In this document: positions 17,157-26,378 of the stretch, piece after piece
Layout: each line of letters starts with the position of its first letter
Numbering within the stretch: the first letter of the stretch is position 1
Source: Aureimonas sp. SA4125
GTDB taxonomy: Bacteria > Pseudomonadota > Alphaproteobacteria > Rhizobiales > Rhizobiaceae
NCBI RefSeq assembly: GCF_019973775.1
Contig: NZ_AP025032.1
Location: forward strand, 3,658,001 to 3,722,000
Length of the DNA: 64,000 bases
Direction: 5' to 3'
Position numbers and translations under genes: made by a program
Notes under the pieces: model-generated
The model's input: only the letters and a program-made list of their open reading frames with translations
Told to the model about the DNA's origin: nothing
Databases searched by the model: none

Positions 17157-18026
17157 TTAGGCGGCCTGGGCCGAGCCGCCGCCGATGGTCTCGGCTTCGA
17201 CCTGGTCGATCGTCGGTCTGTCATAGGCCGAGATCGTCTTGCGTCCGTATTCCAGCGCGACCTGGGGCATGGCGCCGTTGATGTAGGCGATCAGCGTCTG
17301 CTTGACGATGATGTAGCGGCGCAGCTGCTTCTCGCGCACGCCCTTGACCTTTGCGGCGATGGGGCCGAACACGCCGTAGGCGAAGAAGATGCCGAGGAAG
17401 GTACCGACGAGAGCAACGCCGATCAGATGGCCGAGGATTTCGGGAGACTGGTCGAGGGCGCCCATGGCATGCACGATGCCCAGGACGGCGGCCACGATGC
17501 CCAGCGCCGGCAGACCGTCGGCGATGTCCTGAAGCGCGGCCTTCGGCTTCATCTGATCCCGGGTGACCGTCTGGATCTCTTCGTCCATCAGCGACTCGAT
17601 TTCGTGCGAGCGCACATTGCCGATGATGATCAGGCGACAGTAGTCGCAGACGAAGTTCATCATCGCCTTGTCCTTCATGATCAAGGGATAGGCCGTGAAG
17701 ATCGCCGATTCCGTCGGGTTGTCGACATGCTCCTCGACCTCGCTGCGCGGCTTGGAGCGCATCTCGCGCATCAGCGAATGCAGCAGGCTGAGAAGACTCA
17801 GATAGTCCTTCTGCTTCGGCACCTGGTCCTTGAAGGCCTCGACCAGGGCCTTGCCCGTGTCCTTCACCACCTTCATCGGATTGGCGATCAGGAAGGTTCC
17901 AAGCGCGGCGCCGAGAATGATCAACAGCTCGTACGGCTGCCAGAGCACATCGAGATGGCCGCCGCCGGCGATGTAGCCGCCGAGGACGCATCCGATCGTG
18001 ATTACCAAGCCTATGATGATACCCAT
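17157..18026 (-). CDS. motA: flagellar stator protein MotA
   Basis: MotA with MotB forms the proton-driven stator. From ATG 18026 ([18 protein letters not shown]) the protein has 289 residues, with membrane segments near 2-22, 33-52, 167-190 and 200-222. The cytoplasmic loop between them carries charged residues ([20 protein letters not shown]) and the conserved phrase [19 protein letters not shown] is present. The longer frame upstream to 18116 is not used. It is divergent from flgF; motB is not in the window. Confidence 0.95.
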   Translation of the reverse strand: MGIIIGLVITIGCVLGGYIAGGGHLDVLWQPYELLIILGAALGTFLIANPMKVVKDTGKALVEAFKDQVPKQKDYLSLLSLLHSLMREMRSKPRSEVEEHVDNPTESAIFTAYPLIMKDKAMMNFVCDYCRLIIIGNVRSHEIESLMDEEIQTVTRDQMKPKAALQDIADGLPALGIVAAVLGIVHAMGALDQSPEILGHLIGVALVGTFLGIFFAYGVFGPIAAKVKGVREKQLRRYIIVKQTLIAYINGAMPQVALEYGRKTISAYDRPTIDQVEAETIGGGSAQAA

Positions 18027-18250
18027 TGGACGACCCTTTTTCCCAGTCCTTCGGTAACTATGGACAGCGACTTGCGCGAGCCTGACGGTCCCTTCGGACA
18101 GGCTGGCACAAGCCAAAATGCCGATGTTTCGGAAGTGACCGGCAGGACCGGTGCCGGGGCTTGGACATGTCCCGAACCGGCATCGGCAAGCGGCCTGTCA
18201 AAGGGAGCGCGCCGTCCCGTCGACCGATCCGTCCCGAGGAAAATCATCCC

Positions 18251-18976
18251 ATGCAAACGTCTCTGCCGGTCGCCCTTTCCGCCCAGATCGCCATGGAAAG
18301 GCGCCTGGACACGATCGCCGACAACATCGCCAACTCTCGCACGGCAGGCTTTCGCGCCACCGAAGTGAAGTTTGAATCCTATCTGTCCAAGGCCGCCCAG
18401 GAGCCGGTGGCCTTCTCGTCGGAAGGCACGGATTTCATCTCGACCCGCACCGGCGAGATGACCCAGACCGGCAACCCCCTGGACGTCGCGGTCAACGGCA
18501 ACGCCTTCATGGCCGTCCAGGGGCCGGCAGGCCCGATCTATACCCGCGACGGTCGCATGACGCTGAACGATGCCGGGGAGTTGCTGTCGCTGACCGGCAA
18601 TCCGATGCTCGATGTCGGCGGCGCGCCGATCCAGCTCAATCCGGCCGGCGGCAACGTCTCGATCGGGCGCGACGGCATGATCTCGCAAGGCGGGGTGCAG
18701 ATCGCCGCCATCGGCCTGTTCGAGATGCCGGCCGGCGCGAACCTCTCGCGCGCCGGCAATTCCGGCGTGGTTCCCGATCGCCCGGCGCAGCCCGTGGTCG
18801 ACTTCGGCACCGTCAACATCCTGCAGGGCTTCGTCGAAGGCTCGAACGTCAATCCGGTGCTGGAGATGACGCGCATGATCGCGGTCCAGCGCCAGTTCGA
18901 GAGCGCCGCCAGATTCATTGAGACCTCCGAACAGTCCCTCGACAAGGCCGTCCAGATGCTCGGGTCACAGTCGTGA
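18251..18976 (+). CDS. flgF: flagellar rod protein FlgF
   Basis: FlgF is a rod protein. From ATG 18251 (MQTSLPVALSAQIAMERRLD), preceded by GAGGAAAA, it has 241 residues. Rod-family motifs are TIADNIANSRTAGFRATEVK, the central phrase NPLDVAVNGNAFMAVQG and the C-terminal phrase EGSNVNPVLEMTRMIAVQRQ. Its stop overlaps the GTG of fliI (GTGA), so the two are coupled. The 224-base gap to motA should contain divergent promoters. Confidence 0.94.
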   Translation: MQTSLPVALSAQIAMERRLDTIADNIANSRTAGFRATEVKFESYLSKAAQEPVAFSSEGTDFISTRTGEMTQTGNPLDVAVNGNAFMAVQGPAGPIYTRDGRMTLNDAGELLSLTGNPMLDVGGAPIQLNPAGGNVSIGRDGMISQGGVQIAAIGLFEMPAGANLSRAGNSGVVPDRPAQPVVDFGTVNILQGFVEGSNVNPVLEMTRMIAVQRQFESAARFIETSEQSLDKAVQMLGSQS

Positions 18977-20307
18977 TCCTGACGGCGCAGCCAAAGCCCG
19001 ACACGGGCGCCCTGGACGAACCCCGCATCCGCATTTCAGGCCACATCGTCGACGTCTCGCCGCAGGCCTTTCGGGTCGCCGGCATCTCGCCCTTCGTGCG
19101 CCTCGGCGACTGCGTCGTGACCACCGGACCGGAAGGCGAGGAACTCGGCGAGGTCGTGCGGATCGAGGAAAAGGCGGCGACCGTCAAGCCCTTCGCCGTC
19201 CGCTTCCAGAGCGGCGTGCGCAACCTCGCCTGGCGGACCGGACCGGTGACGCTTGCCCCCGCCGTCAGCTGGAAAGGCCGCACGATCGACGCGTTCGGCC
19301 GCCCCTGCGACGGACTGGGGGCCCTCGAACAGGGCCCGCGCGAGCTGATCGCCGACACGCTGCCCGATGCCGCGATGAAGCGCGGCCGCATTCGCGAGCC
19401 GGTCGCGACCTCGGTGCGCGCCATCGACATCTTCACCCCCATCATCAAGGGCCAGCGCCTCGGCATCTTCGCCGGCTCGGGCGTCGGCAAGTCGACGCTG
19501 ATGGGCATGCTGGCCCGTGCCAAGGGGTTCGACACCGTCGTCGTGGCGCTCGTCGGCGAACGCGGGCGAGAGGTCCGCGAATTCCTCGAAGAGACCATGC
19601 AGAACGACCTCACCCGTGTCGTCACCGTCGTCGCCACCGGCGACGAGAGCCCGATGATGCGGCGCCTCGCCCCGAAGACCGCGATGTCGATCGCCGAATA
19701 TTTCCGCGATCTCGGCGAAAGCGTCCTCCTGATCGTCGACTCGGTCACGCGCCTGGCGCACGCCGCGCGCGACGTCGCGCTTGCTGCCGGCGAGCCGCCG
19801 GTCGCCCGCGGCTATCCGCCGAGCGTCTTTTCCGAGCTTCCGCGCCTGCTTGAGCGCGCCGGCCCCGGTCCCGAGGGCACCGGCACGATCACCGGCATCT
19901 TCGCTGTCCTCGTCGATGGCGACGACCACAACGAGCCGATCGCCGACGCCATCCGCGGCACGCTCGACGGCCATATCGTGCTCGACCGGGCGATCGCCGA
20001 GCAGGGCCGCTTTCCCGCCATCGACGTCCTGAAATCGATCTCGCGCCTTGCCGACCTCTCCTGGAATCCACAGGAGCGCGAACTGGTGCTGCGCCTGAGG
20101 GCGATGATCGCCCGCTACGAGGACACGCGCGACCTCCGCCTCCTCGGCGGCTACCAGCGCGGCAGCGACGCCACGCTCGACCAGGCCGTCGACCTCGTCC
20201 CGCACCTTTACGCCAGCCTCGTCCAGAACCCGACGGACGCGGTCACGGCCGAGCCCTTCGACGAACTGTCGAAACGCCTGAAACAGGCGATGACGCCCGG
20301 AGCCTAA
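18973..20307 (+). CDS. fliI: flagellar export ATPase FliI
   Basis: FliI is the hexameric ATPase that helps unfold and deliver flagellar export substrates. The 444-residue protein starts with GTG overlapping the flgF stop. The Walker A motif AGSGVGKS is at 167-174 and Walker B VLLIVD at 251-256, followed by the type III ATPase signature (SVTRLAHAARDVALAAGEPP, then ARGYPPSVFSELPRLLERAG). The C-terminal helical domain is complete. Its TAA stop is part of the palindromic repeat that follows. Confidence 0.96.
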   Translation: MILTAQPKPDTGALDEPRIRISGHIVDVSPQAFRVAGISPFVRLGDCVVTTGPEGEELGEVVRIEEKAATVKPFAVRFQSGVRNLAWRTGPVTLAPAVSWKGRTIDAFGRPCDGLGALEQGPRELIADTLPDAAMKRGRIREPVATSVRAIDIFTPIIKGQRLGIFAGSGVGKSTLMGMLARAKGFDTVVVALVGERGREVREFLEETMQNDLTRVVTVVATGDESPMMRRLAPKTAMSIAEYFRDLGESVLLIVDSVTRLAHAARDVALAAGEPPVARGYPPSVFSELPRLLERAGPGPEGTGTITGIFAVLVDGDDHNEPIADAIRGTLDGHIVLDRAIAEQGRFPAIDVLKSISRLADLSWNPQERELVLRLRAMIARYEDTRDLRLLGGYQRGSDATLDQAVDLVPHLYASLVQNPTDAVTAEPFDELSKRLKQAMTPGA

Positions 20308-20403
20308 AGCGGGACGGCTTTTCTTCGAATCGCCGGCCCGCTTTAGGTCCTTGTCCTCGCATGATCTTTTCCGAAAGCCGGAACCCACCTTCCGTGATCA
20401 TGC
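20305..20403. repeat. rhizobial-type palindromic intergenic repeat
   Basis: Two palindromes lie in tandem. The first pairs TAAAGCGGGACGGC (20305-20318) with GCCGGCCCGCTTTA (20332-20345), one mismatch. The second pairs GCATGATC (20359-20366) with GATCATGC (20396-20403). This layout resembles RIME-like intergenic elements common in Hyphomicrobiales. It sits between two convergent genes and may also act as a transcription end. Confidence 0.7.
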
Positions 20404-20453
20404 TCTCGCGATCTGGACGCCGCCCTCCGGCGGCGACCCGATGCGTCTGCGAC

Positions 20454-21437
20454 CTACTTGATCGCGTCGGTGACGACGCTCGACCAGGCGCCCTCTGGCT
20501 TCCTGGTGATGACGGGGTCGGAGCCGCCGCCGAGAAGCACGTCGACCGTGGTCCCGGCCGCCGCGACGTCGAGCTTCGGGCCCGGCCCCAGGAGCTTGGC
20601 GATCTCGCCCATCATGAAGGTCTGGTGCTCCAGCGTCTGCGCGCCGGTCGTGTCGTTGTCGATGACGATTTCGGCCGCCTCGTCCGGATGCTCGCCGGCA
20701 TATTGCCAGCCCTTCATCGAGGCGCTGACGAAGCGGGCGAGCTTGTCGACATTGGCCGGATCCTGCAGCGTGGATTCCAGCGTGTACAAGCCGTCCTCCA
20801 GCGTGGCGACGCCCTGCTCCTCGTATTTGAAGACGACGAGATCCTCCGGCTTCAGCCCGGCATCCAGCACCTGGCCATATTCGTTGTAGGTCATGGTGGA
20901 GATGCAGTCGGCCTGCTTCTGGATCAGCGGATCGACGTTGAAGCCCTGCTTGATCACCGTGACGCCCTCCGGCCCGCCGTCGGTCTTCAGGCCGAGCTTC
21001 GACATCCAGGACAGGAACGGATACTCGTTGCCGGAAAACCAGACGCCCAGCGTCTTGCCCTTGAAATCGGCCGGCGAGGCGATCCCTGTCTCCTTGCGGC
21101 AGGTGAGCATCAGGCCGGACTTGGCGAAGGGCTGGGCGATGTTGACGAGCGGCAGGCCCTTTTCGCGCGCCGCCAGCGCCGACGGCATCCAGTCGATGAT
21201 GACGTCGGCGCCGCCGCCGGCCAGGACCTGCGCCGGCGCGACGTCCGGCCCGCCCGGCTTGATCGTCACGTCGAGCCCGGCCTCGTCGTAATAGCCCTTC
21301 TCCTTGGCGACGAAGTAGCCGGCGAACTGCGCCTGCGCGACCCATTTCAGCTGCAGCGTCAGGGGATCGGCGGCCCGTGCCGCGCCCGTCGAGGCTGCGA
21401 GTGCGAGTGCCATCCCGGCCAGAACGAAATTCCTCAT
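20454..21437 (-). CDS. ABC transporter substrate-binding protein, NMT1/THI5-like
   Basis: This is the periplasmic binding protein of an ABC importer. The 327-residue precursor has a signal peptide (cleavage near ARAAD, residue 23) and an NMT1/THI5-type fold (LQLKWVAQAQFAGYFVAKEK, then GGADVIIDWMPSALAAREKG). Relatives bind pyrimidine-like or riboflavin-like compounds. Its place in a pyrimidine degradation locus suggests uptake of a pyrimidine or of a ring-opened intermediate; this is inference. It is the last gene of the transporter run and ends facing fliI. Confidence 0.85.
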   Translation of the reverse strand: MRNFVLAGMALALAASTGAARAADPLTLQLKWVAQAQFAGYFVAKEKGYYDEAGLDVTIKPGGPDVAPAQVLAGGGADVIIDWMPSALAAREKGLPLVNIAQPFAKSGLMLTCRKETGIASPADFKGKTLGVWFSGNEYPFLSWMSKLGLKTDGGPEGVTVIKQGFNVDPLIQKQADCISTMTYNEYGQVLDAGLKPEDLVVFKYEEQGVATLEDGLYTLESTLQDPANVDKLARFVSASMKGWQYAGEHPDEAAEIVIDNDTTGAQTLEHQTFMMGEIAKLLGPGPKLDVAAAGTTVDVLLGGGSDPVITRKPEGAWSSVVTDAIK

Positions 21438-21470
21438 GCCCGTCGTCTCCTCAGTGGTTGCGGTGACCCA

Positions 21471-22436
21471 TCATGCACGGCGATAGGACGGATGCCAGAA
21501 GGTAACGGCGCGCTCGGCGAGCGCAATGAGACCGTAGCTCAGCGATCCCGCGAGCGCAGCGACGGTGATCTCGGCCCAGACCATGTCGGTGTTCATCCGG
21601 CCGATCTCGGCCGAGATCCGAAATCCCATGCCGACGATTGGCGTGCCGAAGAATTCCGCCACGATCGCGCCGATGAGGGCGAGCGTCGAATTGATCTTCA
21701 GGGCGTTGAAGATGAAGGGCATGGCCGCCGGCAGCCGCAGCTTTGTGAGCGTCGCGCCGTGGCCGGCGGCATAGGTGCGCATCAGGTCGCGCTCCATCGG
21801 CCCGGCGGCGGCAAGGCCCGCCAGCGTGTTCACCAGCATCGGGAAAAAGGTCATCACCACGACCACCGCCGCCTTCGACGGCCAGTCGAATCCGAACCAC
21901 ATCACCATGATCGGCGCGACACCGACGATCGGCAGCGCCGAGGCGAGATTGGCGATCGGCAGGAGTCCACGCCGGAGAAAGGACGAGCGGTCGATGAGAA
22001 GGGCGGCGAGAAACCCCGCACCGCAGCCCATGACATAACCGGCAAGAACGGCCTTCAGGAACGTCTGGGCGAAATCGGCCCAGAGGATCGGCAGCGAATC
22101 GGCGATGCGCATGCCGATGGCCGAAGGCGGCGGCAGCAGCACCGACGGCACGTTGAGGCCGCGCACCAGGCACTCCCACAGAAAGAGCAGCGTCAGCCCG
22201 AAGACGATGGGCACGGCAAGGCTGGCGATCCACCTCGCCGCCGGCCGTATCGGCGAGAGCGCCGCCAGCCGCGCCGTCAGCTGCCAGGCGACCAGCCAGA
22301 AGGCGACGACGAGGAGCCAGAAGCCGGCATCGACGCCGCCCGTCCGCAGCGAGGCGAGGAGCACTGCGGCGCCGATCGCCGCGAGAAGGGCGGGAAGAGC
22401 GATCCCCTGGCGCAGGATTTCGCGGGCCGTCGTCAT
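21471..22436 (-). CDS. ABC transporter permease (SsuC/TauC type)
   Basis: The 321-residue inner-membrane protein has several membrane segments in an N-terminal part (about 15-105) and a permease core with the coupling motif region (MRTYAAGHGATLTKLRLPAA, followed by FNALKINSTLALIGAIVAEF). This is the BPD_transp_1 family used with NMT1-type binding proteins. It overlaps the preceding permease gene by four bases, so two non-identical permeases probably form a heterodimer. Confidence 0.9.
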   Translation of the reverse strand: MTTAREILRQGIALPALLAAIGAAVLLASLRTGGVDAGFWLLVVAFWLVAWQLTARLAALSPIRPAARWIASLAVPIVFGLTLLFLWECLVRGLNVPSVLLPPPSAIGMRIADSLPILWADFAQTFLKAVLAGYVMGCGAGFLAALLIDRSSFLRRGLLPIANLASALPIVGVAPIMVMWFGFDWPSKAAVVVVMTFFPMLVNTLAGLAAAGPMERDLMRTYAAGHGATLTKLRLPAAMPFIFNALKINSTLALIGAIVAEFFGTPIVGMGFRISAEIGRMNTDMVWAEITVAALAGSLSYGLIALAERAVTFWHPSYRRA

Positions 22437-23332
22437 GGCCGCGCCTCCATCCGGCGGAGGAGGAACCGCTCGGCGATCGAGACCAGCCCGACCAGCGCCG
22501 CGGCCATGGCGGCCGCCACGACCAGCGCCGACCAGATCTGGATGGTCTGGCCGTAATAGGAGCCGGCGAGCAGCCGGGCACCCAGACCCGCGACCGCGCC
22601 GGTCGGCAGTTCCCCGACGATCGCCCCGACGAGGGCTGCGGCCACCGCGATTTTCATGGAAGCGAAGAGGAAGGGCAGCGATGCCGGGGTCCGCAGCTTT
22701 GCCAGCACCTGGCGGCCGCTGGCGCTATAGGTGCGCATCAGGTCGAGCTGCAGGACATCGGGCGAGCGCAGCCCCTTCACCATGCCGACGGCGACGGGGA
22801 AGAAGGACAGGTAGGTCGAGATCACCGCCTTCGGAAACAGTCCCTGGATCCCGACGGCATTGAGGACGACGATCACCATCGGCGCCACCGCCAGGATCGG
22901 GATCGTCTGCGAGGTGATGATCCACGGCATCAGACTCTTGTCGAGCGTGCGCGAGTGGACGATGCCGACAGCGAGCGCAACGCCGAGGGCGGTGCCGATG
23001 AGAAAGCCGACCACGGTCGACGACAGTGTCACCCAGCCGTGGAAGATCAGCGACCGCGGCGAGGTCGGCTTGACCATCGCCGTCGTTTTCCAGATCTCCG
23101 CCGCGATCTGGTGCGGCACCGGCAACACCGGTCGCTCCGCCGCAAAGGTCGCGGCGATGGTCTGCAGCGTGGTCGTCACCGTGCCGGCGCGTTCCAGCCG
23201 GTCGACGGTGGTCTGCCAGTTCATCGGCACCGCGGCGATGTACCAGAGAACGAGAATGGCGGCGGCGACGATGAGGATCGGCAGGATCTTGCCGTCATTA
23301 CGGGGACGCGTGGGGGCGGCCAGCATGCTCAC
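22433..23332 (-). CDS. ABC transporter permease (SsuC/TauC type)
   Basis: The 299-residue inner-membrane protein has an N-terminal membrane segment near 20-38 and a permease core (PRSLIFHGWVTLSSTVVGFL, TYSASGRQVLAKLRTPASLP, FLFASMKIAVAAALVGAIVGELPTG in two parts). It is similar in layout to the next gene but clearly distinct. It ends overlapping that gene by four bases and begins ten bases after the SMR-like gene. Confidence 0.9.
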   Translation of the reverse strand: MSMLAAPTRPRNDGKILPILIVAAAILVLWYIAAVPMNWQTTVDRLERAGTVTTTLQTIAATFAAERPVLPVPHQIAAEIWKTTAMVKPTSPRSLIFHGWVTLSSTVVGFLIGTALGVALAVGIVHSRTLDKSLMPWIITSQTIPILAVAPMVIVVLNAVGIQGLFPKAVISTYLSFFPVAVGMVKGLRSPDVLQLDLMRTYSASGRQVLAKLRTPASLPFLFASMKIAVAAALVGAIVGELPTGAVAGLGARLLAGSYYGQTIQIWSALVVAAAMAAALVGLVSIAERFLLRRMEARP

Positions 23333-23342
23333 GACGGGCCCC

Positions 23343-23672
23343 TCACCGCGCCACCGGCCACATCATCAGCACCAGCCCAACCGTGCCGAGCGCCATGCCC
23401 ACCATCTGCATCGGCGGCAGGCGTTCGCCGAAGGCGAGGAAGGCGACGAGGTTGATCAGCACGAGCTGCGCGACGCTCGAGGCGGAGATGGCGAGGCCAA
23501 GGCCGCTCTCGCGCATCAGCCGCACCATCATCAGATTGCCGAGCCCGTAAAGCAACAGCATCACCCCGAGCGTCCAGACGGCGCCATTGGCGACGTAGAG
23601 CCGCGACATCGAAGCAGCCGTCAGGAAGACCGGAATCGTCGCCAGAAGCCAGAAAATGCCGGCACTGCTCAT
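23343..23672 (-). CDS. small EamA/SMR-like membrane protein
   Basis: The 109-residue protein has four predicted membrane segments (about 5-22, 29-47, 58-78 and 86-106) and looks like half of an EamA transporter or a small multidrug resistance protein (SVAQLVLINLVAFLAFGERL, then VGMALGTVGLVLMMW). It sits inside the ABC operon between the ATPase and permease genes with short gaps. Such a gene might help export an end product or be an accessory of the importer; no sequence feature decides. Confidence 0.75.
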   Translation of the reverse strand: MSSAGIFWLLATIPVFLTAASMSRLYVANGAVWTLGVMLLLYGLGNLMMVRLMRESGLGLAISASSVAQLVLINLVAFLAFGERLPPMQMVGMALGTVGLVLMMWPVAR

Positions 23673-23708
23673 GCTTCTGTCCTTGCGGGGGTCTGGGCCC
23701 GGCCATCG

Positions 23709-24488
23709 CTAGACGCCCTCATAGCTGTGCCCGGCTCTCAGCCCCTCGCGCACGCGGTGCGCGATCTCCAGAAATTTCGGCGTTTCGCGGATCTCCAGCG
23801 GTCGGTCTGGGCCGAGGTCGCAGTCGATGACGTCGTGGATGCGGCCCGGGCGCGGACTCATGACGACGATGCGGGTCGACAGGAACACCGCCTCGGGGAT
23901 GGAATGGGTGACGAAGACGACGGTCTTCTCAGTCTTCGCCCAGAGCTTCAGGAGTTCCTCGTTCAGATGATCGCGAACGATCTCGTCGAGCGCGCCGAAA
24001 GGCTCGTCCATCAGGAGGAGATCGGGATCGAAAGACAAAGCGCGGGCGATCGAGGCGCGCTGCTGCATGCCGCCGGACAGCTGCCAGGGAAACTTCTTGC
24101 CGAATCCCGTGAGACCGACGAGGTCGAGCCCGGCTTCCACCCGGCGCTGCCGCTCGGCCCTGTCGAAACCCATGACCTCCAGCGGCAAAGCGACATTGGC
24201 GGCGATCGTCCGCCAGGGATAGAGCGCCGCCGCCTGGAAGACGTAGCCATAGGCTCGCGCCCGCCGCGCCGCATCCGGAGACAGGCCGTTGACGGTGATC
24301 GTGCCCGAGGTCGGCTGCTCCAGATCGGCGATGACGCGCAAGAGCGTGGTCTTGCCGCAGCCGGACGGGCCGATCAGCGACACGAACTCGCCGCGCCGGA
24401 CGGTGAGATCGATCGACGAAAGAGCATGGACTGGCGAGTCTACCGTTTGGAACACCAAATTCAACGAACGAGCCGATATGACACACAT
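23709..24488 (-). CDS. ABC transporter ATP-binding protein
   Basis: This ATPase powers the importer encoded downstream. The 259-residue protein has Walker A GPSGCGKTT (about 41-49), signature LSGGMQQR (about 136-143), Walker B LLLMDEP (about 158-164) and the H-loop phrase VFVTHSIPEAVFL. ATG 24488 (MCVISARSLNLV) or the GTG just before it starts the frame. The start lies at the edge of an AT-rich island, so the first few codons and the original promoter may have been changed by the insertion. Before the insertion it was probably the gene after dihydropyrimidinase in one operon. Confidence 0.92.
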   Translation of the reverse strand: MCVISARSLNLVFQTVDSPVHALSSIDLTVRRGEFVSLIGPSGCGKTTLLRVIADLEQPTSGTITVNGLSPDAARRARAYGYVFQAAALYPWRTIAANVALPLEVMGFDRAERQRRVEAGLDLVGLTGFGKKFPWQLSGGMQQRASIARALSFDPDLLLMDEPFGALDEIVRDHLNEELLKLWAKTEKTVVFVTHSIPEAVFLSTRIVVMSPRPGRIHDVIDCDLGPDRPLEIRETPKFLEIAHRVREGLRAGHSYEGV

Positions 24489-24565
24489 CACATTCCAAGC
24501 TCCCGCTTGACACCGATTTTAAGGATCTTAAGCTAAACAAATAATGTCGCTGGTGGAGGTCGTTA

Positions 24566-25243
24566 ATGCGCTCAAATTTTGCATTAACATGGATCTCTGG
24601 ATTGGTATACTTTTTATCTGGGAATATTTTCCTTGCGGTGATTGCGATAATAGCCAACTTTGAATCCGGCGTTCGCTATTTTGCTGTAGCTTACTCATGG
24701 ACGAAGCAAAAAATCGACTGGATTACAAGCGAGAATGACTATGACTTAAACTTCGCTTGGTCCTGTGATTATACCACTGCCGGAAATATTTTTACCAAGA
24801 AAGGCCAGACGAATTTCTACAGCCCTCTCGATCTAAGAGAGGCTGAAATAATTTCGGTTAAAAATCATAATTCGCAAAAATTTATTGCGGAAAAAACTGC
24901 ATATAATTCAATAAGAGGGAATTATGGAATGTTGCACGTAAACAAAAACGGATACTATACATATATATACGAACAAAATCAGCCTAATGAAGATCACACC
25001 GAAAATTTTGAGTTTGAATACTATGACGCCGAAGGCTTATCAAAAATACTCCCGCTAAAAATAAAAGTATTTGTGGCAGAAAAATCTGCCAACAAACTGA
25101 TTGACTACGGTAATCAGATAACTGGACCTAATCATTTATTTAATGGAACAAATTTTTACAAAACATCTGTTAAAACTGGTGCAATTATATTCGGTCATAC
25201 AGCAAATGATCGATTAATGGGATTGCTTATCCCCTTTGCTTAG
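24566..25243 (+). pseudogene. RTX/VCBS-like protein, N-terminal fragment (IS-split)
   Basis: This is the first part of a gene broken by an IS1595-family element at 25222. GGAGGT five bases before ATG 24566 supports the start. It has a hydrophobic stretch at about 8-40, a middle region without a clear match, and a VCBS-like module (GNYGMLHVNKNGYYTYIYEQ). It ends with the beginning of an RTX region (FGHTANDRLMG). Host-derived coding ends at 25221; the last six residues and the stop come from the insertion sequence. Removing the insertion and one copy of the 8-bp duplication joins it in frame to 27748-28183, giving 363 residues. Confidence 0.8.
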
Positions 25244-26173
25244 AGCCCGATTCAGAAGTTTCTCAAGCGTAGCAATATCTTGCGGTTCGCCGGGTAAGCA
25301 TGCGGATGGAGGCGATCAGCGCCCATGCGGTTGAAGAGGAGACGGAAGTTTCCCAGTCTTTTGCGAGGCGGCGGCATCGTCCGAGCCACGCGAAAGTGCG
25401 CTCGACGACCCACCGTCGAGGCAGGATCTCGAAGCCTTTGGCGACATCTGATCGCTTGATGATCTCGATGGTCCAGTCGCCATGGCGGGCGATCGCGTCG
25501 CGCAGTTTCTGCCCGGCGTAACCGCCATCGGCGAAGACATGGCGCAGCCACGGGAAACGCCGGCGTATCGCCTTGAGCACATCGACGGCGCCGTCCCGGT
25601 CTTGAATATCGGCGGCATGCACGAGAATCATGACCAGGAAGCCGCAGGTGTCGGTGAGGATATGGCGCTTGCGGCCCTTGATCTTCTTGCCGGCGTCATA
25701 GCCGCAAATCCCGCCGCTTTCCGTGGTTTTGACCGACTGGCTATCGATGACACCGGCACTGGGCGAGGCTTCGCGTCCTTCGATTTCGCGCAGGCTCATG
25801 ACCAGCGCCATGTTGATCGCATCGAACAGACCGGCATCGCGCCACGCGTAAAAATAGCGCCGCACCGTCGAAACCGGCGGAAAGCATTTGGGCAACAGCC
25901 GCCATGCACATCCGCTCGATGCGATGTAGAGCAAGGCGTTCACAACTTCGCGCATGTCCGCCGAGCGGCGCCGCCCTCCGCGTTTCGCGGCTGGGATAAA
26001 CGGAGCCGTCACCATCCACTCCCGATCCGTCATATCGCTTGGATACCGCAACCCCTCCCGGCTATGCTCGCGCCGGGCAATACCAGACCATGCCATCGTT
26101 CACTCCATCTCCTCGCAAAGACGGCCTGAATCACAACATACTGGTATTGCTCAACAACTTTCGGATCGGGCTC
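25243..26173 (-). mobile_element. IS5-family element (IS1031-like), nested in the IS1595-family element
   Basis: The 931-bp element begins GAGCCCGATTC and ends with the inverted form GATCGGGCTC. It is flanked by TTA (25240-25242) and TCA (26174-26176), which fits the TNA target duplication of the IS1031 group with one base changed. Removing it restores the left end of the IS1595 element so that it matches the right end (GCTCAGG). So it arrived after the IS1595 element. It encodes a full-length transposase. Confidence 0.85.
25263..26096 (-). CDS. IS5-family transposase
   Basis: The DDE transposase has 277 residues and appears intact. Visible parts are the N-terminal IS5 domain (YPSDMTDREWMVTAPFIPAA), the first Asp in GVIDSQSVKTTESGG, the second in FADGGYAGQKLRDAI and the Glu motif WVVERTFAWLGRCRRLAKDW. 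It fills almost the whole element between the inverted repeats, as usual for this group. Confidence 0.93.
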   Translation of the reverse strand: MAWSGIARREHSREGLRYPSDMTDREWMVTAPFIPAAKRGGRRRSADMREVVNALLYIASSGCAWRLLPKCFPPVSTVRRYFYAWRDAGLFDAINMALVMSLREIEGREASPSAGVIDSQSVKTTESGGICGYDAGKKIKGRKRHILTDTCGFLVMILVHAADIQDRDGAVDVLKAIRRRFPWLRHVFADGGYAGQKLRDAIARHGDWTIEIIKRSDVAKGFEILPRRWVVERTFAWLGRCRRLAKDWETSVSSSTAWALIASIRMLTRRTARYCYA

Positions 26174-26378
26174 TCAGGTGACCACCAGATATAGCTGAAG
26201 CCTAGGCTAGCCGATGGCGGGGCCGGAGGCCTCCGCGGAAGGGAATCGATCGAGCTGCTGGAGTAGGAGAGACCATCGGCGACGGCGCGTCGCGCACAGA
26301 TCCGCTTCCCGGCCTGCGGTCCACAGAAACTGCTCGGATTCATGTCGCTGGATGTCGGAACCCGAGCCCGTGCCTCGG

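Noticed and set aside
18085..18125. TGGCAC motif resembling a sigma-54 promoter between motA and flgF
   Set aside because: The required GC element with TTGC at the right spacing is missing.
20361..22556. Open frame of 731 codons on the plus strand
   Set aside because: It runs antisense to the binding protein and permease genes, which have clear family motifs.
24507..24512. TTGACA resembling half of a RutR operator before the ABC ATPase gene
   Set aside because: The second half-site is absent, and six bases are too little evidence.
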